A stretch of DNA of 64,000 nucleotides from Hofstenia miamia (taxonomy: Eukaryota; Xenacoelomorpha; Acoela), in assembly GCA_004352715.1 (NCBI GenBank), contig SCFE01000079.1:1517985-1581984 (forward strand), written 5' to 3'. The notes beneath the pieces are model-generated. The model saw only the letters and a program-made list of their open reading frames with translations. It ran no database searches and had not been told where the DNA came from. Position 1 is the first letter of the stretch; the number at the start of each line of letters is the position of its first letter. Positions 25,411-38,264 of the stretch are shown here, in pieces. A program made the translations under genes and the position numbers.

Positions 25411-26655
25411 TAGCTTGGGTCAAAAAACGTGTGGCAGCAGTACAGGTTTTGCTTTTTATACTTTCTGGGCGAAACGAAAATAATTGTTTGGAATATTTTA
25501 ATTCGAACATAAGGCAAAGGTGATAGCCTTAATTTACTGAGGTGTGAACGTGTTTGGTTAGTTCACTAACACCTGTCTAGCTACACGTGTTTTATTTGAG
25601 GTTAACATGAGTTGTCAAGATCTCAGAAGTACACTCGAAAATCTTTACCAGACAGGTACCAAAAATAAAAATGATTTATTCAAGATTTGTTACATGCCTA
25701 TCAGGACATTTAGGCGGTACTACAATATTCTCAAAATGGCAGGTCACTAGAGAGAAAGTCAGGAGGTGGTCGGCACAAAAATTGTCCGGAATTGCACTTA
25801 TGAATCGGACTTTTTCTGCACAGAATGTCCATAAAAGTTTGTTCGGAAAACGGGAAAAAGACGTCAGCAAATCCACAGTGCAACGAAACTTACAACAGAC
25901 AGGAATCCATAAAAAATTGGCGAAAAAAGTGCCCCAGGTCAGGGAAGCACAAGAGCAAAATCTTGGAAAGACTACCATTTTCAAGACGTTTTTAAACAGA
26001 TGAAAGCCTCTTTCAACTTTACCGTAACAAAATTCAATTTTGGTACTCAAAACGAAGTAGGCGGCTCATAAGAAAGGCCCTCAAATTTTGTCTCTAAGTC
26101 ACGGTATGGGGCGCCCTGTGTTATCATAGGTTCTACAGTGAATGGCCCTGGTACTATCGACAGCAGAAAATACTGCGCAATTATAGATGAATTTTCAGCA
26201 TACGCAGACTGTTTGTTTCAAGACGGTTGGATAATGGAGCACATTGGGGCAACTTCTCATTCATCAAAATTCACAACAAATTTTTTTTACGTCAAAAAAT
26301 ATCAAATTTTTGCTGTGGCCTCAAAATTCTCCCGACATTAACCCAATAGAAAATGTTTGGCAAATTTTCAAGGATGAAGTAGAAAAGAAAAACCCCAAAG
26401 CTGTGCAAGAATTACGGGATTTTATTTTGGAATTGAAATATGTTATAACAAAAGCGAATAGTCAGTTTGATGAACGCGATTCCGAGACATCTCGGTTCAT
26501 GTTTTGCGAGCAAAAGGAAACTTTTGGAGTAGCTTTTTTAGTTTTCAGAAGGTGAAAGTATAGGCTTTCACCTCATATCATTGTTGTTAGTGTTACATTT
26601 GGCAAATATTCGTAAAATATTGATTTTATCTCGGCACTTTTTTTGACCCAAGCTA
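25411..26655 (+). mobile_element. Second Tc1-type DNA transposon, decayed
   Basis: Starts TAGCTTGGGTCAAAAAA and ends with its inverse at about 26637-26655. TA duplications at 25409-25410 and 26656-26657 flank 1245 bases. The transposase reading starts near 25607 (MSCQDLRSTLE) with a helix-turn-helix region, then KSTVQRNLQQTGIHKK. The middle is riddled with stops (about 26000-26240). The end keeps FQDGWIMEH with an altered second catalytic region (EHIGATSHSS, where D-G-A is expected) and a good DINPIENVWQIFKDEVEKK with the catalytic Glu. The termini differ from those of the element at 12.5 kb, so this is a separate family. Confidence 0.85.
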
Positions 26656-26657
26656 TA

Positions 26658-27865
26658 GAAAGCTAAAAATTTTTATATTTTTGATGTCACATTTGCGTTT
26701 TCTTAAACTACCTAGTATATACACAGGGTGTTTGATCATGCGTTTACTTTGTTTAATTTAGTTAGTTTTTCAATAATAATCAATATGTATTTTTAACAAT
26801 GAACTCAGATTTTTAAAGTTTAACTTTGATTTTCTTCAAAGTAATATGTTATATTTAGCAAACTAGAACACCGGATTTCAATATGTATTATAAGATAATT
26901 AATTCTTTGTCTTAATGCATTTTTAATTATAAACTTTGAATAAATTTTATTTGAAACTATATTTTCATTTGAACAGTTTTTTTGAATTATGTATACTGTA
27001 ATATTTCTTGGCACAATTTTAATAGGGGCATTTACGTAGGCTACATAGTTTTTAGTTGTATTTCTATAGTTATTAGCCTGTGCCAATATAACATATGAGC
27101 TTAGACTGTCGAAAATTTGAATTATTTGTAGCTCCACATGTGGAACATAGTGGTACTTTGTCTTCTTTATCAATCTCAAAATGTTAGTTTTTTCAGCTAG
27201 GAAAAATAATTTTTATTTTGGGAAAAAATCAAATTATCTATCCTAAAATATTTGGATAATTTTTATTTTGGGAAAAAATCAAATCCTTCGAGCCACTTTG
27301 ATGATGTATTCCTGCAAAATAGTGACAGCTTTGATAGAAAGAGAAGGCTTCGTTTTGTGACCCACTTGAAGGTACGTCCTCAGACGCCATTTACAGATAC
27401 CTACTTAATTTCATTCTCGTCAGAAAATTTTATACAAGCCACTATTTCTATTTGATATTTATTGCCAGAAATTGGAAGTTCATTAGCAAAAATAAGGCTT
27501 CTATCATCATTAACCCGTTGAGCAAGCTGGGCAATATTTTTTGTTTGTTTTCAACTATTTTATTCCATTTAAAAATATTTAATCAAAATATCCTATTTAA
27601 TTATACTTTTTTACTATATAAATAGAAGGGATTTTACAAATTCAAAATTTAAATTTAATTATTAACGGTACTTTCTGCTTTTGATAAAATAAAGGACTCC
27701 TCTTATCTTCTGAAAGAAATTAATTAATAATGTTACGTTAGAAATATATATTTCTTCAAAGAATAACGTGACTGTTGAACGTTATTAGTGTGCTGTGAAC
27801 AAAATGAAAAGGAACTAAATGTTCTTCCTGTAAAAAGCAATGCAGCAAATGAAGGGCTTTGAATT
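26658..27865. other. No gene recognised
   Basis: A 119-codon minus-strand frame at 26820-27179 lacks any recognised motif. ACAGGGTGTTTGATC near 26724 resembles a transposon end, but no partner was found. Confidence 0.5.
27206..27284. repeat. Short tandem duplication, 50-base unit
   Basis: The same 29 bases (starting ATAATTTTTATTTTGGG) occur at 27206-27234 and 27256-27284. It looks like a local replication slip. Confidence 0.8.
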
Positions 27866-28011
27866 ATCCACTTCTTCATCTTCTTGAGGTATCGCAGACA
27901 TAAATTTCATACTTCTGATGATGTACAATTTTGTAAACTCAAGAAAACTCGCATTAAAGACATTGGAAATTTATAATAATAGCTTAAATTTGAGATTGCG
28001 TATACATATAA

Positions 28012-28042
<31 letters not shown>

Positions 28043-28653
28043 TATTTAGATAACATAAAAAAGTGTCAATATTGTAAAGTGAATGAGTAGCAGCTATTTG
28101 GGTGCTGAGATAGACAATGATTTAAAATTTGAAAAATTTCTTCAAAGTAAAATTAAAAAAATGACTGTGCCATTAAATATCTTTATCACTTTAGCACTGT
28201 AATATCAAACAACTGATACATGCTTTTTGCTTGTCTCCTTTTCAATATTGTTCTTTTCTTTTATCTATCCTCAATTCTATGCATCGTATCCATCTATCAA
28301 AGAAATTTAATTGTTTTATAGAAATTCTAAGCTTATATATATACCGGGTGTTCCAAAAGTTTTAGTACAAAGAATAAAACGAAATTTTCATTTCTATTTT
28401 CGACGAAACCCAGCAATGCACTACCACCAAGATGGAGCCTCCCCTCATCATTCAAGGGCAGCCAGACAAATTCTTGATGACAAACTTAATGGTCGGTGGA
28501 TTGGCCAATAGAGTGGCCCACAAGGAGTCCCGATTTGACTCCTTGCGATTATTGGTGTTGGCCCTACCTCAAATTATTGGTTTTTGAAAACAATCATCGT
28601 TTTGCAAGCTTGAACGATTTGAGACAAGCAATTGAAGCAAATTTCATACTATT
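27866..28653. repeat. Duplicated block X, copy 2
   Basis: Copy of 17071-17858. Unlike copy 1 it has continuous sequence to its left. It is cut off after 28653, where block Z begins, and therefore carries only the left part of the DDxD transposon (from 28344). Confidence 0.9.
28344..28653 (+). mobile_element. DDxD mariner-group transposon, right end lost
   Basis: Second copy of the element at 17549-18058, with the same left terminal repeat, frame change and transposase remnant. It is truncated at 28653 where the sequence switches to a LINE tail. Removal of the right terminal repeat means it cannot be mobilised. Confidence 0.8.
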
Positions 28654-30444
28654 AAAAAGTTCTGAAATGCCATTTCATACAGTAAGGGAAATTTTTTTAT
28701 ACAATACGGTAGTTAACTGGGAGCCAATGTAAAGCATGTAAAATGGGAGTTATATGTTCTCTCGGACCAATATTAATAGCAATTCTGCAACGACAGCAAA
28801 TTATGGAGCAGATTACCGAACAAGAGTAAATTGCATGAATCAATATATGACCATATATGATGTAACAAATGCACTAGCACGATGCTTGGATGTATTCTAG
28901 ATATATTCCTAGTCACCTTTCCTCTGTCCATCATGCATTTCATAATCACAGATCATTTCAAGAATTAAGACTTTCTATGTTAAAAGGTCGCATGACAATG
29001 GAATCTTAGATCTTTTAATAATTATGAATATTTCAGAAGTGATCTTAGGACTATGAATTTATTTGTGAAAAACACTGAGAAATTCAAATATATTTTAATT
29101 AATTATAGTGCACCACCATGCTAAAATCAAACGCCTTTGAATTTCAAACAACATGGCAATGTCAGTGAAATTGAACAGAATTTCTAAATAAAAAAATTTT
29201 ATTTCTTTTTGGGTTTTGAGATGCGTTTGTTTGAGAGTCACTTACACAGATTTTAGCCTTTCATTAAAAATTATTACACAGTGTCAACTTCAAAGATTAA
29301 TGAGAACGACGTGTCTCTACAGCATTTTTCAAGTGAGTGTTTTCTTTTCCATTGTCTTCTAATTGTTGTCAGATATCTATAGAATTATTCAGAAAACTAA
29401 CAGCTAATTTCATATTACATATTCTAGTTTCTAAGCATTTAAAAAAATATATAGAAAACCTCAGAAGTTTAAGAAAACAGTATATTATCTATTTTCAAAA
29501 GTAATTTCTCAGAATAAAAAGTTTAACGCAAACATTGTTAAATTGACTTCAAAACATGAAAGTAACCCGTAATCTGACAATCAATACAACTAAAATAATT
29601 CTTTTGTTTCTTGTTTTCAAAAGATTTCTTTAAAAATTGTACTTGTATGGCGCCCTATGTGCAAAGGGATTTGTAGTATGTCTGCGGTGCAACAATAGTG
29701 ATAGTATTCTTTCAAGTGAAAATGAACAGTACTAAGCCGCTGATTTTACAAAATGCAAATTTTTTCAAATATAGAATTACTTGGAGAAATTTTATAGATT
29801 ATTAAATTCTAAATCTCAGCAACTTGTCTAGCTTAAAATTATTGTGAAGTTACTGTCAGTTCTTCAGTAGGATTAAGGAAAGAAAATTTATCTCCACTCA
29901 GATAAAGTTAATTGCTAATTTTGAAAACTGAAAGATTGTGATGGATAATACTTTATAAATTTCAAATACTGTAAAAACCAAGAGATAGTTTGATTTATTT
30001 TTGCCATTACTATTTTCAAACAACAGTTTCCATAACTCTGTAGTTACTTCATAATAATCATATTGCATAGAATATGAAGTTAATTTTTGGTTTAAATAAA
30101 CAAAAAAATTCATTTAATATAATTTAGTCGTCAAAAAATTATTATTAGATGGAAATTAGGTGCAGTGAAGTTTAATATTCCATGCACAGAGTTGCATATG
30201 GAAATGGAAATTTCCATTCGATTCTATTTCCAGATTTTGGAAATAGAAAAGGAACTAATTTATGGAGTATAAATTAAATGGAAATTAAATTTCAAAAATC
30301 GTGATATAAAAATCATACTCAAATGAAACAAATTTAGCAGAAATGGTTAGAAAATTCCCATGGAACATCACAAAATGGAAAAATATCCAAAATAATTCTT
30401 GCATATTTTCAAAAACTGATTTGAATTTTTATTTCTTACATTTT
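28650..30444. repeat. Duplicated block Z, copy 1
   Basis: Matches 32834-34628 (offset 4184). One base difference was noticed (CCTCTG here versus CCTTTG near 33107). The left 180 bases are the 3' portion of a minus-strand LINE whose remainder is present only beside copy 2. The rest has no recognisable gene. It ends in a (TA)n run and a 1000-N gap. Confidence 0.9.
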
Positions 30445-30465
30445 ATATATATATATATATATATA

Positions 30466-31465
30466 NNNNNNNNNNNNNNNNNNNNNNNNNNNNNNNNNNN
30501 NNNNNNNNNNNNNNNNNNNNNNNNNNNNNNNNNNNNNNNNNNNNNNNNNNNNNNNNNNNNNNNNNNNNNNNNNNNNNNNNNNNNNNNNNNNNNNNNNNNN
30601 NNNNNNNNNNNNNNNNNNNNNNNNNNNNNNNNNNNNNNNNNNNNNNNNNNNNNNNNNNNNNNNNNNNNNNNNNNNNNNNNNNNNNNNNNNNNNNNNNNNN
30701 NNNNNNNNNNNNNNNNNNNNNNNNNNNNNNNNNNNNNNNNNNNNNNNNNNNNNNNNNNNNNNNNNNNNNNNNNNNNNNNNNNNNNNNNNNNNNNNNNNNN
30801 NNNNNNNNNNNNNNNNNNNNNNNNNNNNNNNNNNNNNNNNNNNNNNNNNNNNNNNNNNNNNNNNNNNNNNNNNNNNNNNNNNNNNNNNNNNNNNNNNNNN
30901 NNNNNNNNNNNNNNNNNNNNNNNNNNNNNNNNNNNNNNNNNNNNNNNNNNNNNNNNNNNNNNNNNNNNNNNNNNNNNNNNNNNNNNNNNNNNNNNNNNNN
31001 NNNNNNNNNNNNNNNNNNNNNNNNNNNNNNNNNNNNNNNNNNNNNNNNNNNNNNNNNNNNNNNNNNNNNNNNNNNNNNNNNNNNNNNNNNNNNNNNNNNN
31101 NNNNNNNNNNNNNNNNNNNNNNNNNNNNNNNNNNNNNNNNNNNNNNNNNNNNNNNNNNNNNNNNNNNNNNNNNNNNNNNNNNNNNNNNNNNNNNNNNNNN
31201 NNNNNNNNNNNNNNNNNNNNNNNNNNNNNNNNNNNNNNNNNNNNNNNNNNNNNNNNNNNNNNNNNNNNNNNNNNNNNNNNNNNNNNNNNNNNNNNNNNNN
31301 NNNNNNNNNNNNNNNNNNNNNNNNNNNNNNNNNNNNNNNNNNNNNNNNNNNNNNNNNNNNNNNNNNNNNNNNNNNNNNNNNNNNNNNNNNNNNNNNNNNN
31401 NNNNNNNNNNNNNNNNNNNNNNNNNNNNNNNNNNNNNNNNNNNNNNNNNNNNNNNNNNNNNNNNN
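30466..31465. other. Assembly gap, 1000 N
   Basis: Default-size gap. The left edge is a (TA)n run and the right edge begins block Y copy 2. Confidence 0.99.
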
Positions 31466-31500
31466 ATTCAACATGCTAATTTTTTTCTAATATCTCTAAA

Positions 31501-31539
<39 letters not shown>

Positions 31540-32185
31540 CATCGATGAAATTCGAAAGCTTTTTGCATAGTGATATAATAGCATTCTGCTATTAATTTTA
31601 AGAATAGAAAGAATAGCTGTTGAAAACCTATTATTTACAATCAATATTGATTTCATCAAAAAGTTTACTAACATGATTCCCAAATCATGTATGTTAAAAG
31701 GAAAGATATATAAAAAATGCAATCAATTTGTGGTTTTAAAGAAGGAATGCTTGAATGTAAATATTACTGTCCTGAAGTTAATTATATCAAAGCTAAAATT
31801 TGCAAAATAGTGAAATCCGTCATTACAAAAGGACAGTTTGCAATGTCACAGAACGGATCAATTATTGCATCAAATCGGTAAACACATGAAATATTGAATT
31901 ATACAACTATTGTGCGCTATGCAATAGAGGTTTGAGAATCCCGTAACATTTGCCCAGTCTTGGTTTTGTCCGATTCCCGTTTTGAAAGTTTTTTGGCCGC
32001 AGTAAGGAAAAAAATTTTGGTCCCGCTCGCTGTTTGGTCTAGGTAGTTTCTAGCATCTTTTTTTACTATCACATATCAAGATAGATATTTTAATTGACAA
32101 CGAAAATATACAAAAAATTATTCCAAAATTTTTGATCTCGACATTGAATGTATATGTGCGAATGAATATATATATATCTATATAC

Positions 32186-32190
<5 letters not shown>
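31466..32190. repeat. Duplicated block Y, copy 2
   Basis: Copy of 20041-20765, starting at the edge of a 1000-N gap. After its terminal (TA)n run the sequence is unrelated to that after copy 1. Confidence 0.8.
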
Positions 32191-32231
<41 letters not shown>

Positions 32232-32564
32232 TTCATTAACACTCACCTACATAACATACTATCTTCCATAGTGCATGTTTATTTAAAAATTATTAGAATT
32301 ATATAGAACGCAAGGACAACTGTAGCTGTCCTTGATAAACAATTTCATTCAATTAAAAGGGCACATTTGCCTAATATCAAATTAATGCCTAGATTTCTTT
32401 ATACAAAAGACTAAGATTTGTTGCAGTTTTAATGTTAATAATAGTATTTTGATGGTCTACCCGATTATCAAATATCAATTATCAATTATTCGAAAGTTAT
32501 TGGTCTTTCATAATTTTCTGTCTAAAAGCAAGGATCATATTACACCCACGTTAATATATCTAAA

Positions 32565-33010
32565 TTAGTTACCAATTAATTAATAATATAAAATAATAAT
32601 AGTAATCTATATTTATAAACCGCAACATACGAAATTGCCTCACAGCGATAACAACAATAAAACACAGCAAAAAAGGAGAGATTTTAAATACACTTATGGT
32701 AGGAGACGTCTTAAAATTCAGAGATAGATCATTCCATAGCTTAGGAGCAGCAATTGATAACGCACGTGAAGAGTTGGACAAACAAGTTAACCTAAATTGA
32801 TCACTAGATGTAAGTTCACGACCATTAACACAATATTAAAAAGTTCTGAAATGCCATTTCATACAGTAAGGGAAATTTTTTTATACAATACGGTAGTTAA
32901 CTGGGAGCCAATGTAAAGCATGTAAAATGGGAGTTATATGTTCTCTCGGACCAATATTAATAGCAATTCTGCAACGACAGCAAATTATGGAGCAGATTAC
33001 CGAACAAGAG
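32565..33010 (-). pseudogene. LINE reverse-transcriptase C-terminal tail
   Basis: Minus-strand reading gives GPREHITPILHALHWLPVNY (about 32950-32890), then after frame changes SSDQFRLT and SSRALSIAAPKLWNDLSLNF with SPTISVFK (32780-32690). This is the standard C-terminal end of CR1/L2/RTE-like LINE polyproteins. Everything upstream (endonuclease, palm) is lacking. The first third lies in block Z and also occurs at 28650-28826. The tail runs unbroken across the block Z edge here, so this arrangement is the original one. Confidence 0.75.
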
Positions 33011-34628
33011 TAAATTGCATGAATCAATATATGACCATATATGATGTAACAAATGCACTAGCACGATGCTTGGATGTATTCTAGATATATTCCTAGTCAC
33101 CTTTCCTTTGTCCATCATGCATTTCATAATCACAGATCATTTCAAGAATTAAGACTTTCTATGTTAAAAGGTCGCATGACAATGGAATCTTAGATCTTTT
33201 AATAATTATGAATATTTCAGAAGTGATCTTAGGACTATGAATTTATTTGTGAAAAACACTGAGAAATTCAAATATATTTTAATTAATTATAGTGCACCAC
33301 CATGCTAAAATCAAACGCCTTTGAATTTCAAACAACATGGCAATGTCAGTGAAATTGAACAGAATTTCTAAATAAAAAAATTTTATTTCTTTTTGGGTTT
33401 TGAGATGCGTTTGTTTGAGAGTCACTTACACAGATTTTAGCCTTTCATTAAAAATTATTACACAGTGTCAACTTCAAAGATTAATGAGAACGACGTGTCT
33501 CTACAGCATTTTTCAAGTGAGTGTTTTCTTTTCCATTGTCTTCTAATTGTTGTCAGATATCTATAGAATTATTCAGAAAACTAACAGCTAATTTCATATT
33601 ACATATTCTAGTTTCTAAGCATTTAAAAAAATATATAGAAAACCTCAGAAGTTTAAGAAAACAGTATATTATCTATTTTCAAAAGTAATTTCTCAGAATA
33701 AAAAGTTTAACGCAAACATTGTTAAATTGACTTCAAAACATGAAAGTAACCCGTAATCTGACAATCAATACAACTAAAATAATTCTTTTGTTTCTTGTTT
33801 TCAAAAGATTTCTTTAAAAATTGTACTTGTATGGCGCCCTATGTGCAAAGGGATTTGTAGTATGTCTGCGGTGCAACAATAGTGATAGTATTCTTTCAAG
33901 TGAAAATGAACAGTACTAAGCCGCTGATTTTACAAAATGCAAATTTTTTCAAATATAGAATTACTTGGAGAAATTTTATAGATTATTAAATTCTAAATCT
34001 CAGCAACTTGTCTAGCTTAAAATTATTGTGAAGTTACTGTCAGTTCTTCAGTAGGATTAAGGAAAGAAAATTTATCTCCACTCAGATAAAGTTAATTGCT
34101 AATTTTGAAAACTGAAAGATTGTGATGGATAATACTTTATAAATTTCAAATACTGTAAAAACCAAGAGATAGTTTGATTTATTTTTGCCATTACTATTTT
34201 CAAACAACAGTTTCCATAACTCTGTAGTTACTTCATAATAATCATATTGCATAGAATATGAAGTTAATTTTTGGTTTAAATAAACAAAAAAATTCATTTA
34301 ATATAATTTAGTCGTCAAAAAATTATTATTAGATGGAAATTAGGTGCAGTGAAGTTTAATATTCCATGCACAGAGTTGCATATGGAAATGGAAATTTCCA
34401 TTCGATTCTATTTCCAGATTTTGGAAATAGAAAAGGAACTAATTTATGGAGTATAAATTAAATGGAAATTAAATTTCAAAAATCGTGATATAAAAATCAT
34501 ACTCAAATGAAACAAATTTAGCAGAAATGGTTAGAAAATTCCCATGGAACATCACAAAATGGAAAAATATCCAAAATAATTCTTGCATATTTTCAAAAAC
34601 TGATTTGAATTTTTATTTCTTACATTTT
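32834..34628. repeat. Duplicated block Z, copy 2
   Basis: Copy of 28650-30444. The left edge falls inside a LINE tail that reads on continuously. The right edge is a (TA)n run and a 379-N gap. Confidence 0.9.
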
Positions 34629-34658
34629 CCATATATATATATATATATATATATATAT

Positions 34659-35037
34659 NNNNNNNNNNNNNNNNNNNNNNNNNNNNNNNNNNNNNNNNNN
34701 NNNNNNNNNNNNNNNNNNNNNNNNNNNNNNNNNNNNNNNNNNNNNNNNNNNNNNNNNNNNNNNNNNNNNNNNNNNNNNNNNNNNNNNNNNNNNNNNNNNN
34801 NNNNNNNNNNNNNNNNNNNNNNNNNNNNNNNNNNNNNNNNNNNNNNNNNNNNNNNNNNNNNNNNNNNNNNNNNNNNNNNNNNNNNNNNNNNNNNNNNNNN
34901 NNNNNNNNNNNNNNNNNNNNNNNNNNNNNNNNNNNNNNNNNNNNNNNNNNNNNNNNNNNNNNNNNNNNNNNNNNNNNNNNNNNNNNNNNNNNNNNNNNNN
35001 NNNNNNNNNNNNNNNNNNNNNNNNNNNNNNNNNNNNN
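34659..35037. other. Assembly gap, 379 N
   Basis: Flanked on both sides by CCATATATATA, so the ends of the two contigs look alike. Confidence 0.99.
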
Positions 35038-35074
<37 letters not shown>

Positions 35075-35442
35075 TGTTATGTCGTTATCTACAAATTATA
35101 TATTTCACTATGTACACTTTGTACAGATTTTCTATGTCGCTATGTACCGGCAAGATTTTTTGTTTTTAAAAACCACCTCAGTGGTGGTAATAAATGTATA
35201 GACTACTATTTGTAACACGGTTTTAGAACAAAGATATTTTTTTTTGAAAATGGCTTCCTAAGTATAGCCCTATAATTATTTAACAGTGTAGTGAATAATT
35301 GAGCTGGAAACATAGCTCGGATTTTAATAAATATAGCGATTCACAATCACCCAATGCCATACAGAAATTTTTTTCTTCAGAATTCCACTAATTATTTTTC
35401 ATATGCCGCTATGTATACATATATATATATCCATGCATATAA

Positions 35443-36011
35443 ATGTGATATAAAAGAGAAATTTCATATATGCAGAAAGTACTTTATGATTTTAGAGATT
35501 CGATAACCATAAACCAAATGAACATTTGCAGTGCTTGTCAAACATTGCACTGGTTCTATGATTAATGTCCATGCAGTGCAGTGAGCTAAGTAAACAATGT
35601 TCCCAAACGGAGGGCCATTTATTATGTTTGTAGATAACAATATTTTAACGTAAGAGAATATTGCTCCGTTCAACTTCGCTTTGGAAATTTTATTATATTC
35701 ACAGAAAATAGGTAAGTGATATAATTGTACTCGCTTGAATAAATATACATTTCAAGAGCAATAGATAAAATTTTCAACTTCTTCAGCCAATTTTATTTTT
35801 TATCGAAAGGCTAGGAGTACATCTACTTACACTATTATTTATTTAGTAATTTTACTTGAATATTATTGCAGTAGGATACGATTTGTTTGCAAAATATTTC
35901 TCTTGAAAACAGATGTTAATAAAATGTAACAAATTAGACATTTCTGCATACGCATCTGTAATATTTATGCAAATTTTCGTAGCGTAATTCTATTTTGCAA
36001 AGCGAAATTAC
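35443..36011. repeat. Duplicated block D, copy 1
   Basis: Recurs immediately downstream at 36282-36850 (offset 839), with no difference noticed. No protein motif recognised. It ends at a (TA)n run. Confidence 0.9.
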
Positions 36012-36281
36012 TATATATATATATATATATATTATATATTGTTTCTATATGCCAAATTTTACAAAAAATTACAGGGCGCTTTGTGCGGATCAAATATGTG
36101 AATGTATCTGGTGCTAAATGAATAATCTGCAATTAGCGCAATTTGAATATAATATAGAAAATATTATTTATTCAGATTTACATTAAACCTATTCTGTATT
36201 CACATGGACCACTGGTCTATGTGTATTCATTATTAACATTACGTAAACCTAAAAAAGACTTGCAAAATTACTGCACTCCTN

Positions 36282-36848
36282 ATGTGATATAAAAGAGAAA
36301 TTTCATATATGCAGAAAGTACTTTATGATTTTAGAGATTCGATAACCATAAACCAAATGAACATTTGCAGTGCTTGTCAAACATTGCACTGGTTCTATGA
36401 TTAATGTCCATGCAGTGCAGTGAGCTAAGTAAACAATGTTCCCAAACGGAGGGCCATTTATTATGTTTGTAGATAACAATATTTTAACGTAAGAGAATAT
36501 TGCTCCGTTCAACTTCGCTTTGGAAATTTTATTATATTCACAGAAAATAGGTAAGTGATATAATTGTACTCGCTTGAATAAATATACATTTCAAGAGCAA
36601 TAGATAAAATTTTCAACTTCTTCAGCCAATTTTATTTTTTATCGAAAGGCTAGGAGTACATCTACTTACACTATTATTTATTTAGTAATTTTACTTGAAT
36701 ATTATTGCAGTAGGATACGATTTGTTTGCAAAATATTTCTCTTGAAAACAGATGTTAATAAAATGTAACAAATTAGACATTTCTGCATACGCATCTGTAA
36801 TATTTATGCAAATTTTCGTAGCGTAATTCTATTTTGCAAAGCGAAATT

Positions 36849-36850
<2 letters not shown>
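36282..36850. repeat. Duplicated block D, copy 2
   Basis: Starts right after a single n at 36281 and ends at a longer (TA)n run. Probably the same locus assembled twice, or a very young tandem duplication. Confidence 0.9.
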
Positions 36851-36851
<1 letters not shown>

Positions 36852-36893
<42 letters not shown>

Positions 36894-36915
36894 TATTTAT
36901 TTATTTATTTATATA
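36852..36915. repeat. (TA)n / (TTTA)n microsatellite
   Basis: TA run grading into TTTA repeats at the start of block W. The same composite occurs at 57146-57202. Confidence 0.9.
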
Positions 36916-37229
36916 TAACGCCATCTAGTGAACATAAATGTTTGTACTCGAATATTTGATTTGATGTATTTTGGGGAGCTTTGTTTCTTTTCTGATTTCT
37001 TTTGTTGCTTTACCCCGATAAGAAAATAATCAGTGTGGGATTTGCGGTGCACAGTTTCGTAACCAAAGATTGAATTTAAATTTGCGTTTAAAAAAAAGTC
37101 CATAACAAAAGTTTTGGCACTTGTTTAATTTAGTAATGTAGTTTTTTATACAAAGTATCAGGCATGCGAAAGACTACTTTTTACAGAAATTTTAATGTTT
37201 TGGAAAGCGGCGTATCACTAAAAAAAACC

Positions 37230-37770
37230 TGGAATAAGTGGACATCATGTGAAAATTTCGGGACGTTATAAGTAGAGACAACCTTAATTTGGAAATTCCA
37301 ATTGCACGAGACATAACCCAAAAGTTCACAAAAATGCTTGACACTTCTGTTCACCATTCGACAGTGCATCGGTCATTGAGATGATTCTACGACGGAGTCT
37401 TGCAAAACCTTGGCGAAACTACAGTTTTTCAGATATTTTTCTCTCAAATGCGTGTGTTTTTCAGCTGCATTGAAACAAAGTCAAGGTTTGATACAGTAGT
37501 CCGCATGAAAAGCCTATGAAATAGTCGCGCAAAATTCCGGATTTTAATTGAAAATCATCCACAAAGGAACCATTAGCAGTTGAGAATTTTACAAAATTGT
37601 CTTGGAGTTTGTTCCATATGCAAAGTATTTATATCCCAATCCCAACGTCTGGATGTTGAAGTAAGGTGGCGCTACCCCTAAAACATAAAATTTAATGTCT
37701 GAGGAGGACATTCAAATTTTGCAGTAGGCAACGAATCCTCCAAATATCAGTCCACTGGAAAATGAATATA
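37230..37770 (+). pseudogene. Strongly decayed Tc1-type transposase
   Basis: Scattered plus-strand motifs in shifting frames: EIPIARDITQKFTKML and STVHRSLR (about 37290-37380, second helix-turn-helix), NACVFQLH-NKVKV-YSSPHEKP (about 37445-37520, where TGA replaces the Trp codon), and ISPLENEYTF (about 37740-37770), a degraded form of the SPIENVW box with the catalytic Glu. The same box (CVFQLHRNKVQVW) is seen in the Tc1 element at 12.5 kb, so the families are related. The terminal repeats could not be placed. Confidence 0.65.
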
Positions 37771-38264
37771 CTTTTACGAAGGCAGCATTGATCGAAAAAA
37801 TCCAAAAATCACAACATAATGTATCACCCCTCATTCGTAGAAATGAACTATATTTTTCTGCGTTCATCCAAACGCATCTTTTACATATATTTGTAGCTAG
37901 GGAATTAATTTTCATAGGGTTTAAATGTCAGTATATTGCATTGACGCTTTGTATACTTGAAGTTTTTTGGTATGGGGATTGGAGTTCTTGAACATACGCT
38001 TCTGACAACCTTTAAATGTTTAGGAAGAAAAGTTGTGAAATCGATGATAAAAATAATTTGGCGAAACTCCTAATTTGTGCATATATTATTGTTGTCTGCT
38101 TCAATTTGGTATTCATTATTATATATTTTTTCTATACTTTAATGACTTAGTTGATTTAGCTACTGCAATAGGGATGTTTCAAATATATACTAGGCTTGGT
38201 TTCATAAGTGCCATTTTGTCTTTAGTTTGATTGAATATCAATATTTACTTCATTTAAGACATCT

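Noticed and set aside
26722-26760. ACAGGGTGTTTGATC as a transposon end
   Set aside because: No inverted partner found within several kilobases.
26820-27179. 119-codon minus-strand frame as a gene
   Set aside because: No ATG at the start, no motif, and composition like surrounding non-coding DNA.
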